This document shows, piece after piece, positions 43,872 through 51,432 of a stretch of DNA of 64,000 bases. The first letter of the stretch is position 1. Each line of letters opens with the position of its first letter. The DNA is taken from contig JBEIHH010000009.1 in NCBI GenBank assembly GCA_040381475.1, forward strand, positions 1 to 64,000, given 5' to 3'. This DNA comes from JAIBBG01 sp040381475. Lineage in GTDB: Bacteria > Bacteroidota > Bacteroidia > Flavobacteriales_D > Sanyastnellaceae. Position numbers and translations under genes: made by a program. Under the pieces are notes generated by a model, which saw only the letters and a program-made list of their open reading frames with translations, was not told the DNA's origin and made no database searches.

Positions 43872-44468
43872 TTATTTCTTCTTATCACCAGCAGCGGCAG
43901 CGGCAGCAGCGTCAGCAGCCATAGCCGCACGTGTTACCTGCACAGCTACAATCGCAGAAGCTTCAGCTTCCAATACCTTGCAGCCTTCAATTTTAATGTC
44001 GCGTACACGGATCATATCACCGATTTTCAATGGTGTGATATCTATCTGAATTTCATCAGGAATGAACTCCGGTTTTCCGCTGATGCGCACCTTGCGGTAG
44101 TTTATCATCAGTTTACCACCGCTGCGTACACCTTCAGAAACACCAACAGTACGAACCGGTAATGTAGTTCTTACTTCTTTGCCGGGGATTAGCTCAAGTA
44201 AGTCGATGTGCGTAACCAGATCCGTCACCGGATTTTGCTGAGACTCCTGAATAATCGTCGAAAAAGTTCTTCCGCCTACTTCGATGTTGATTTGGAGGGT
44301 ATCAGGACGTGCAACGATTTTGTCCCAGTCATTGCGTAATATGCTGAATGGAACCTGCTCTTTACCGCCATAGATTACTCCTGGAATGCGACCGCTTCTA
44401 CGCAATTCCGCTGCGCCTTTTCTTCCTACGTTCTCTCTCGGAGAACCGCTCAATGAGACTTGTTTCAT
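43872..44468 (-). CDS. rplY: Ribosomal protein bL25 (long, CTC-type)
   Basis: A 198-residue protein of the long L25/CTC form. The N-terminal 5S rRNA-binding domain (residues 1-90) has GRKGAAELRRSGRIPGVIYG and NPVTDLVTHIDLLELIPG. A C-terminal beta domain follows (VRTTLPVRTVGVSEGVRSGG, IRVRDIKIEGCKVL). It binds 5S rRNA in the large subunit and is linked to stress tolerance. The tail ends in an alanine run and GDKKK, encoded by an imperfect GCN repeat that could vary in length between strains. It is in an operon with prs and pth. Confidence 0.95.
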   Translation of the reverse strand: MKQVSLSGSPRENVGRKGAAELRRSGRIPGVIYGGKEQVPFSILRNDWDKIVARPDTLQINIEVGGRTFSTIIQESQQNPVTDLVTHIDLLELIPGKEVRTTLPVRTVGVSEGVRSGGKLMINYRKVRISGKPEFIPDEIQIDITPLKIGDMIRVRDIKIEGCKVLEAEASAIVAVQVTRAAMAADAAAAAAAGDKKK

Positions 44469-44490
44469 GTATTTATTATTTATTGATTGA

Positions 44491-45432
44491 TTACGAAATA
44501 ATGAAGTTAGAACTGATACTTTTATTTTCTACCAGATTGTGAAGCACTCCGCTAAAAAGAGTTGCAATACTCAAAACAGTAATTTTATCAGTGGGTTGTC
44601 CTTCTTTCAAAGGAATACTATCAGTTACAATTAACTGCTCTAATCTGGAGTTCTGAATACGCTCATACGCAGCACCACTCAGAACGGGGTGCGTACAAAT
44701 AGCGCGCACGCTCAGCGCACCATTCTCGAGCATTACATCAGCAGCTTTCACCAATGTGCCAGCTGTATCTACCATGTCATCCACAATGACCACATTTTTG
44801 CCCTTGACATCACCAATCACGGTCATGCTCTCTACCTGATTGGCAACCTTGCGTTGTTTGTAGCAAATGGCAAGGTCACTGCCGAGTAACTTGGCATAAG
44901 CATTTGCTCGCTTGGTGCCGCCGGTATCAGGGGCTGCAATGAGCAAGTCTGGGATATTGAGTTGATTGAGAAAAGGAACGAAAATCGTGGATGCATAAAG
45001 GTGATCCACCGGAACCTCAAAAAATCCCTGGATTTGTTCTGCGTGCAAATCCATGGTAATGACTCTGTGAACCCCTGCGGCAGTAAGCAGGTTTGCAACC
45101 AACTTTGCTCCAATCGCCACCCTTGGCTTATCCTTTCTGTCCTGACGGGCAAGACCGAAATACGGAATAACAGCTACAATCCTTTTTGCTGAAGCTCTCT
45201 TGGCCGCATCAATAAGCAGCAACAATTCCATCAGGTTGTCACCTGGAGGAAATGTAGATTGAATAATGATTACGTCTTTACCGCGCACTGTTTCTTCGAT
45301 AGACGGCTGGAACTCCCCGTCGCTAAAACGCTGTATAGTGACCTTACCCAGCTCTACACCGAACTCTCTTGAAATGCTTTCTCCAAGATATTCAGATGCG
45401 GAACCCGCGAGTATTTTGATCATGTCCGTCAT
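44491..45432 (-). CDS. prs: Prs, ribose-phosphate pyrophosphokinase
   Basis: A 313-residue class I PRPP synthetase. It has FSDGEFQPSIEETVRGKDV, the RQDRKDKPRVAIGAKL flexible loop, the metal site DLHAEQIQGFF, the PRPP motif VIVDDMVDTAGTL near residue 220, and GAPDTGGTKRANAYAK-like sequence (here AAPDTGGTKRANAYA). It makes PRPP from ribose-5-phosphate and ATP for purine, pyrimidine, histidine and NAD synthesis. The gene is first in the operon prs-rplY-pth, with a good promoter at 45458-45488. A second in-frame Met (MIKILAG) three codons in is an alternative start. Confidence 0.97.
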   Translation of the reverse strand: MTDMIKILAGSASEYLGESISREFGVELGKVTIQRFSDGEFQPSIEETVRGKDVIIIQSTFPPGDNLMELLLLIDAAKRASAKRIVAVIPYFGLARQDRKDKPRVAIGAKLVANLLTAAGVHRVITMDLHAEQIQGFFEVPVDHLYASTIFVPFLNQLNIPDLLIAAPDTGGTKRANAYAKLLGSDLAICYKQRKVANQVESMTVIGDVKGKNVVIVDDMVDTAGTLVKAADVMLENGALSVRAICTHPVLSGAAYERIQNSRLEQLIVTDSIPLKEGQPTDKITVLSIATLFSGVLHNLVENKSISSNFIIS

Positions 45433-45457
45433 AAAATCAGCGCTTTTTTGAGGGCTG

Positions 45458-45488
45458 CAAATATACGGCCGCGGCCTGTATCGACAAA
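45458..45488 (-). promoter_or_regulatory. Bacteroidota-type promoter of the prs operon
   Basis: On the minus strand TTTG (45488-45485), a 19-base spacer, then TATATTTG (45465-45458), an exact TAnnTTTG with ideal spacing. The ATG at 45432 lies 25 bases after it. Confidence 0.72.
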
Positions 45489-45523
45489 TGTTTTTGTCTT
45501 TTCAGCTGGTTGTTTCCAAGAAA

Positions 45524-45550
45524 AAAGCGCCCGGATGATCCGGGCGCTTT
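45524..45550 (-). terminator. Intrinsic terminator of the cysteine-rich lipoprotein gene
   Basis: A 12-bp perfect stem (AAAGCGCCCGGA/TCCGGGCGCTTT) with a 3-base loop. On the minus strand it runs into six T. It lies 23 bases after the stop at 45573. Confidence 0.92.
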
Positions 45551-45572
45551 CCATTATGCAAATAGCAATATT

Positions 45573-46634
45573 TTAAGGCGTATAGAAAGTGATAGCAAAA
45601 TTACCCTGGGTAACGTTCACTTCATCACCAAGGGCGCTTACCAGTGTTCCCTGGAATGTGCCGCGATAATACGTGTATGTTCCGGCTGGTTTGTGACACC
45701 CGTCAAAATCATCATCAGGCACCACATCAGTGTCATAACGAATCATGGTGAACTTCGCTGTACCTTCAAGATCGTCTGAAGTGTATACGTCGCCGAGTTC
45801 ATCCGTCCAGATAATTGTATAAGGCACGGTAATATTCACATTAGGAACTACAATGGGGCTATTCAGTGCGGCCAACCAACCGGTTCCGGGAACGCTGATA
45901 ACAAGGGACAAAGTTCCAACAGGGAATGGCGGAGCGTCGTCGTCAAGAATGTAAGCCGGATTATCACTATATGTAAGGTTGCCGTCGGTATCCACTGCGA
46001 TGATCTCAGGACTACGTGTATAGTAAGTCTCAGATCCAATCTTATAACTCAGTGTGTCTGAGCAGTCTGGGCAAGTCAGTCCTCCGCAGTCTACATCGAA
46101 TTCCGCTCCATCTTTGATGCCGTTGCGACAATTGTTTGAAGTACAGCAAGGCTCACAATCTGAACCTCCGCAGTCAATTCCGGTCTCACTTCCGTTCATA
46201 ATGCCATCTATGCAAGTCGGGCAGTATGGGCAACCGCCCTGAACCGGATCAGTTTCATTCTCACAATCTATGTCATCTTCGTAGCCATTCAGCAGGCCAT
46301 CTCCACAGAGTAGGTCGCAGGCACCGCAGTCGCCTCCGCAGTCAATTGCTACCTCATTACCATCCATGATACCATTGGAACATGGGAGGCAAACAGGGCA
46401 TTCTCCTCCACAATCCAACCAGGTTTCTCCGCGATCCGGCTCCCAAACCAAATTGGTGCAATGGTCGCACTCTTCACAATTGGCGCCACCGCAGTCTATA
46501 TTAATTTCTCCATTGTTGAGAATACCATCATAACAATTCGGTGGTATTTTATTCTCTTCATTCAGGCAGCTTGCCAGAAAAAAGGCGCCAGTAAAGGCCG
46601 CGACGAATACTAAAAGGTAGGAACGAAGTTTCAT
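45573..46634 (-). CDS. Cysteine-rich repeat lipoprotein
   Basis: A 353-residue protein with lipobox FLASC (Cys 23). Residues about 33-192 hold six units of the form C-x-(D/N)-G-(I/L)-x-(N/D)-G-x-E-x-x-(I/V)-D-C-x-x-x-x-C-x-x-C, for example CSNGIMDGNEVAIDCGGDC, CIDGIMNGSETGIDCGG and CRNGIKDGAEFDVDCGG. The second unit is degenerate (NLVWEPDRGETWLDCGG). The spacing suggests disulfide-bonded or metal-binding mini-modules outside the cytosol. The C-terminal 150 residues form a beta-rich domain (GTYTYYRGTFQGTLVSALGD) without a recognised family. Such units occur in other marine Bacteroidota lipoproteins, but no function is known to me. It is monocistronic, with a strong terminator. Confidence 0.8.
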   Translation of the reverse strand: MKLRSYLLVFVAAFTGAFFLASCLNEENKIPPNCYDGILNNGEINIDCGGANCEECDHCTNLVWEPDRGETWLDCGGECPVCLPCSNGIMDGNEVAIDCGGDCGACDLLCGDGLLNGYEDDIDCENETDPVQGGCPYCPTCIDGIMNGSETGIDCGGSDCEPCCTSNNCRNGIKDGAEFDVDCGGLTCPDCSDTLSYKIGSETYYTRSPEIIAVDTDGNLTYSDNPAYILDDDAPPFPVGTLSLVISVPGTGWLAALNSPIVVPNVNITVPYTIIWTDELGDVYTSDDLEGTAKFTMIRYDTDVVPDDDFDGCHKPAGTYTYYRGTFQGTLVSALGDEVNVTQGNFAITFYTP

Positions 46635-46805
46635 TTTCTAACTTATTAACAGGTTTCGAAGATATGTATACAAGTCGTGCAAAAAACAACTTTGGTTGCA
46701 CTCAATAAAAACTGTATTGTTAATTGCCCTAACAATGCTGCAAATATGGCATAAAAGGCATATCTCATAATAGGAAAATGAAGGTCTTTGCCCTAATTAC
46801 GCGGC

Positions 46806-48521
46806 ATGGAAAAAAGGTGGAAAGCTCTTCCGTTGCCGGATGAGGCTGCGTGTTTCAAAATTCAGAATGAATTGCAGGTAGATCAGCTCACCGCAAGGCT
46901 GCTCGTGCAGCGCGGAATTCACTCTTTTGAAGATGCACGCCATTTTTTCAGACCCTCTCTGGCCGATTTACACGACCCCTTCCTCATGATGGATATGGAT
47001 AAGGCAACCGGCAGGCTAATGAAAGCAATAGAATCCGTTGAAAAAATTCTCGTTTTCGGAGATTATGATGTTGATGGCACCACCGCCGTGACCGTGATGT
47101 ATTCCGCATTAACCCGGCTGGGGGCTCATTGTTTGTTTTACATACCAGACCGATATACCGATGGTTACGGGTTTTCCTTTTCAGGCGTGGATTATGCCCG
47201 TGAACAGCAATGTTCTCTCATCATAACCCTTGACTGCGGGGTTCGTGATGGTGAAAAAATCGACTATGCACGCCGATTTAACATTGATGTTATTGTTTGC
47301 GACCATCATCAGCCAGAAGAATTGCCGGTAGCTGTTGCGGTATTGGACCCGAAAAGGCCCGATTGCAACTACCCCTTCAAAGGCTTAAGCGGCTGCGGAG
47401 TTGGGTTCAAACTGCTTCAGGGTATCATGAGACTGCGTCAAGCGAGCGAAGAGTCTTTGTATGATTATCTGGATTTGCTAACGATTTCTATTGGCGCAGA
47501 CATTGTGCCTCTGATCGATGAAAATAGGATCTTTGCTTATCACGGTTTGAAGAAACTGGAAGAGCACAAACGTCCCGGGATAGCTGCCATGCTTGAAAAT
47601 GCGGGGTTCCAAAAAGAAAAATTAAGCATAACAGACGTAGTGTTTGTGCTGGCCCCGCGCATCAATGCAGCCGGAAGAATACTCAATGGCAATCAAGCCG
47701 TTTCGCTTCTCCTGTCAGAAACGAAAGAAGAAGCAGCCTCTTTAAGTCCGGCCCTTGAGGAAAATAACAAGACCCGCAAATCCCTTGATAAGGAAATCAC
47801 CGCCGAAGCGCTCCTTCAACTCGAAAAAGATGAGTTCTATTTCGATTCATTCACAAGTGTTGTTGCAAGTCCAACGTGGCACAAAGGAGTGGTTGGCATT
47901 GTGGCTTCTCGCCTGGTAGAGGCCCATTACAAGCCGGCAATTGTGTTGGTCGATGATGGTGAAAAAATGAGTGGCAGCGCGAGAAGTATCGCCGGTATTG
48001 ATTTGTTCGCTGTATTGGGAGAATGCTCCGAGTTGCTGTTGCAATTCGGAGGTCACACCATGGCCGCTGGGCTTAGCCTGAAGAGTTCGAATTTTCAAAA
48101 GTTCAGAGAAAGATTTGATCAGGCGGTGCGCAAAGAATTGAAAGACATAAGACCGATACAGGAAATAACATATGACAGCGAAATGCAGTTAGACGAGATT
48201 ACTGCTCAATTTTATAGGCGTCTGAATCAATTTGCTCCTTTTGGCCCAGAAAACATGAAGCCGGTTTTTCTTGTCAGGAACCTACAAAACGCAAAGTATA
48301 CCAAGCCCGTTGGCGAAGGCGATGCACATATCAAGTTGCATGTTTATCAGAAAGACAACGGCAGCAAAAGTATTGAGGGCATCGGATTTGATTTGGGCCA
48401 CTGGGCCAAAACAATCGCTTCAGGAACACCCGTTGACTTGCTCTGCTCGATTGAAGAAAATGTCTGGAATAACCGAATCAGTATTCAACTTACAGTGAAA
48501 GACATACGCAAATCACAATAG
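46806..48521 (+). CDS. recJ: RecJ, single-stranded-DNA-specific exonuclease
   Basis: A 571-residue DHH-family nuclease of usual RecJ length. Motif I is VFGDYDVDGTTA near residues 83-94, motif III VIVCDHHQPEELP, then CGVGFKLLQ and the motif VFVLAPRINAAGRI. The DHHA1 domain has GSARSIAGIDLF and FGGHTMAAGLSL, and a C-terminal OB-fold is present (FAPFGPENMKPVFLV). It degrades single-stranded DNA 5' to 3' in recombination and repair, needing Mn or Mg. The ATG at 46806 begins a sequence aligned with family N-termini (KRWKALPLPD). It is followed 45 bases later by thiL. Confidence 0.96.
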   Translation: MEKRWKALPLPDEAACFKIQNELQVDQLTARLLVQRGIHSFEDARHFFRPSLADLHDPFLMMDMDKATGRLMKAIESVEKILVFGDYDVDGTTAVTVMYSALTRLGAHCLFYIPDRYTDGYGFSFSGVDYAREQQCSLIITLDCGVRDGEKIDYARRFNIDVIVCDHHQPEELPVAVAVLDPKRPDCNYPFKGLSGCGVGFKLLQGIMRLRQASEESLYDYLDLLTISIGADIVPLIDENRIFAYHGLKKLEEHKRPGIAAMLENAGFQKEKLSITDVVFVLAPRINAAGRILNGNQAVSLLLSETKEEAASLSPALEENNKTRKSLDKEITAEALLQLEKDEFYFDSFTSVVASPTWHKGVVGIVASRLVEAHYKPAIVLVDDGEKMSGSARSIAGIDLFAVLGECSELLLQFGGHTMAAGLSLKSSNFQKFRERFDQAVRKELKDIRPIQEITYDSEMQLDEITAQFYRRLNQFAPFGPENMKPVFLVRNLQNAKYTKPVGEGDAHIKLHVYQKDNGSKSIEGIGFDLGHWAKTIASGTPVDLLCSIEENVWNNRISIQLTVKDIRKSQ

Positions 48522-48566
48522 GTCGGACCCAAATTGCGACCTTTGCACCTCACTTACACATTCATT

Positions 48567-49610
48567 ATGTCAGCAAACGAACGCACAGAACTCTCAAGCT
48601 TAGGCGAGTTTGGATTAATACGTCATCTGCTCGGATACAACAAAATTCGCAACAAGCAAACCATCAAAGGCCCGGGTGATGATTGCGCAATTTTGCAGGT
48701 TCCGGAAGGTCATAAAATGGTTGTAACTACCGATATGCTCGTCGAGGGCATTCACTTCGATCTGATGTATACACCTCTGCGCCATCTCGGATACAAAAGC
48801 GTCGTTGTCAACCTCAGTGACGTTTACGCTATGAATGCTGTGCCACAGCAAATCGTAGTTGCGCTGGCCATCAGTAACAGGTTTTCATTGGAAGCTTTGG
48901 AAGAGCTTTATGCTGGCATTTATCTTGCCTGCGAACAATACGGCGTCGACCTCGTCGGTGGAGACACTACGAGCAGTAAGAGTGGATTGATCATTTCAGT
49001 CACTGCAATGGGTGCCGCCAGAGAAGAAGATATCGTTACCAGAAGCGGAGCCAGAGAAAACGAATTACTGGTGGTAACCGGCGATCTTGGTGGCGCATTC
49101 ATGGGATTACAAATTCTGGAAAGAGAAAAAACCGTGTTCGAAGCAGCACCAGGCGCACAGCCAGAACTTACGGGTTATGACTATATTTTGGAGCGACAAC
49201 TCAAACCCGAAGCAAGAAAGGACATTCCGGAGTTGCTGAAATCTTTGGGAGTTCAACCAACTTCCATGATCGATATATCAGATGGCCTTGCTTCGGAAAT
49301 AAAACACCTCAGTGAAGAAAGTGGTGTCGGCTTCGACGTGTATGAAGAAAAAATACCTGTTTCTCCGAGGACAATTGATGCTGCTAAAGAATTCAATCTC
49401 GACTACACCCTATGTGCTTTGAGTGGTGGTGAGGACTACGAATTGCTATTCACCATCAAACCTTCGGATTACGATAAAATCAAGGGCAATCCAAACCTGA
49501 CAGTCATCGGACATGCAACCTCAGAGTCCTTCGGTTGCAGATTGGTGCTCAGAAGCGGCGATACTGTCGAGCTCAAAGCACAAGGCTGGGATGGCTTGAA
49601 ATCTACCTGA
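48567..49610 (+). CDS. thiL: ThiL, thiamine-monophosphate kinase
   Basis: A 347-residue protein. It has GEFGLIRHLLG near the N-terminus, GPGDDCAIL (metal and ATP site), TTDMLVEGIHFDLMYTPLRH, NLSDVYAMNAVP, GGDTTSSKSGL, MIDISDGLASEIKHL, and ALSGGEDYELLFT. It phosphorylates thiamine monophosphate to the active cofactor thiamine pyrophosphate in the cytosol. The ATG at 48567 is preferred over an in-frame TTG at 48534; a GACCTTTG element (near-match to TAnnTTTG) lies at 48538-48545, which would make the TTG untranscribed. It converges on the 49626 gene with a 15-base gap. Confidence 0.95.
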   Translation: MSANERTELSSLGEFGLIRHLLGYNKIRNKQTIKGPGDDCAILQVPEGHKMVVTTDMLVEGIHFDLMYTPLRHLGYKSVVVNLSDVYAMNAVPQQIVVALAISNRFSLEALEELYAGIYLACEQYGVDLVGGDTTSSKSGLIISVTAMGAAREEDIVTRSGARENELLVVTGDLGGAFMGLQILEREKTVFEAAPGAQPELTGYDYILERQLKPEARKDIPELLKSLGVQPTSMIDISDGLASEIKHLSEESGVGFDVYEEKIPVSPRTIDAAKEFNLDYTLCALSGGEDYELLFTIKPSDYDKIKGNPNLTVIGHATSESFGCRLVLRSGDTVELKAQGWDGLKST

Positions 49611-49625
49611 GCTCTTATAGATGGA

Positions 49626-51164
49626 TTAAGCTGCCAACAGCTCCCTGTATTTTTTGCCGCTGCTCTTGCTGCGCGCCCATGCGAGGAAGTCGAAATACTC
49701 GAAAACAGCTCTTTCAAAAGGATCCTGTCGCAACACCTCCAGTTCCGCTACAAGCGATTCCATTAGCTCATTGATGGATTTGTCCTGTCTCTTCTTCAAT
49801 GTTTCATTGATGAAATTGAGCATTACCTGTTCAAAGCGATAAACTCTGCTTCTCGTTTCCAAAAACCGCTGGGTACTTCTCAATGCATAAGGCAGCAAAC
49901 TCTTGTTGCCCAACTCAAAATGTATGACAAGGTTGAGAATTTGTGCCATACAATGAATATCTCTGGTCTTGTCTATTTCAACGTTGTTGAGCAGTTGATT
50001 GATCCACTTCAGTGCCTCATGGTAATGCTCCATTCCAAAATGAATTACCGCAATATTGAAATAGAAGTGTGCTTTGCGCACAGAACTGAGTTGATCCGAG
50101 AACTTATCCAGCCCATCTTCAATCGAAGGTATCAATTCTATTCCCTTTTCAAATTCGCCGCTTTGCGCATAAAGCGTCAGTTCAGTGCTCTTGGACAAAG
50201 CAAATAGGCGTAACTCGAGGTCTTCGTTTTTCTGCAATTCAAGCTTAGCTGGAAGCTCTCTCATTTTGTCCACATTCTTTAAAGCCTCATTCCATTTGCC
50301 CAGACGCATGCCCACATAAATCGCATTGGTAAGTACCGAAATGTAGATGTTGGGTTCTTCTCTAAAAAGGTGTGGCTTTTTATCGATGAGTTTGAGGTTC
50401 TCCAAAAGATACGGATAGCAAGCTTCATATTCACCGGTGCTGAAATGATATGCACTGTGGATATGGTTGAGCATGTAACGATTTTCAGTGGTCATATGTT
50501 TTGGATCAATGGATGCCGATACTTCGTCAATCATGTTTTTCATGCGCCTTGGCTCCTCGGCATTTCGCATTTTTCCGCCACGGTAGAGTTCAGAGAAGAT
50601 CATACTTTTTACATACCAAAGCTCATTGTAAACGCGTAGTTTTTCGACGACGTCACGGTCTGTATTGAGAATCTCGTTCAGTTGATTGCCGCCACCAAGA
50701 TTTTCGTAGTTATCCTTTTCATGAATGCGTTTCTCCCACTTGTCCATCTCCACCAGTATGGTGAATTTCTCGTGTTTTTCAGCAACCTTCCGGGCACTTT
50801 GAAGCAGTTTCAAACACTGATCGTACAACGACTTGTGATACAATATTTCGACGCTGTGCAACTGTCGTTGCAGCTGTGCCTCAATGCTGCTGTTGCTGTG
50901 AAAAGAATCAAGGCTTTTCAGCAGCGCATTGTAGAGTCTGTTTTTTGATATGGAGAAACGCAGGACAAAGGATTTATCTCTGAATTTTTTAATCAGTTTC
51001 TCTTCATCATAATCAGCCTGTTTGTCAATGGCGTCAAACAATACCTGATAGTTGTTGCTCTCGCCAATGATGTGCCTGGAAGAAAAAACCTTGAAGTAGC
51101 GTTTCTCCGGCTTTGTCATGCTTTTAATAAGCTTGTGCAAATTGTCTGAAGCTTTGTTACTCAT
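49626..51164 (-). CDS. Unknown conserved helical-repeat protein
   Basis: A 512-residue soluble protein, predicted almost entirely alpha-helical, with no signal peptide or membrane segment. It opens with NLHKLIKSMTKPEKRYFKVF, a recognisable start of a Bacteroidota family of unknown function. Pairs of helices through residues 90-450 look like degenerate TPR-type repeats (AYHFSTGEYEACYPYLLENL, AHFYFNIAVIHFGMEHYHEA, ALKWINQLLNNVEIDKTRDI). The C-terminus is basic (ARSKSSGKKYRELLAA). A regulatory or scaffold role is possible, but there is no direct sign. It is divergent from porZ, with 268 bases between the starts, where no further gene is seen. Confidence 0.75.
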   Translation of the reverse strand: MSNKASDNLHKLIKSMTKPEKRYFKVFSSRHIIGESNNYQVLFDAIDKQADYDEEKLIKKFRDKSFVLRFSISKNRLYNALLKSLDSFHSNSSIEAQLQRQLHSVEILYHKSLYDQCLKLLQSARKVAEKHEKFTILVEMDKWEKRIHEKDNYENLGGGNQLNEILNTDRDVVEKLRVYNELWYVKSMIFSELYRGGKMRNAEEPRRMKNMIDEVSASIDPKHMTTENRYMLNHIHSAYHFSTGEYEACYPYLLENLKLIDKKPHLFREEPNIYISVLTNAIYVGMRLGKWNEALKNVDKMRELPAKLELQKNEDLELRLFALSKSTELTLYAQSGEFEKGIELIPSIEDGLDKFSDQLSSVRKAHFYFNIAVIHFGMEHYHEALKWINQLLNNVEIDKTRDIHCMAQILNLVIHFELGNKSLLPYALRSTQRFLETRSRVYRFEQVMLNFINETLKKRQDKSINELMESLVAELEVLRQDPFERAVFEYFDFLAWARSKSSGKKYRELLAA

Positions 51165-51432
51165 ATTGCGGAATTTGAGGTTGAACTGATATTTTCAATA
51201 CTAAAATCATCCAATCTATCATTCACCACAGGTGCAATGAACCAAAGGTGCCAAATAGAGGTTCTGCGGTGTGATTTATCCCTTCAACGGCCAGGACTTT
51301 GAAAATGTAAGTTGCCGTGCGGTTGAATTAAGTTTCCAATCATGCAGACGGACTTTATTGATTAACGTTATTATTTTCATCTTTACACACCATTTTTGCA
51401 ATTCCTTCGTTGAGGGCTGGCATCACCTTTTT

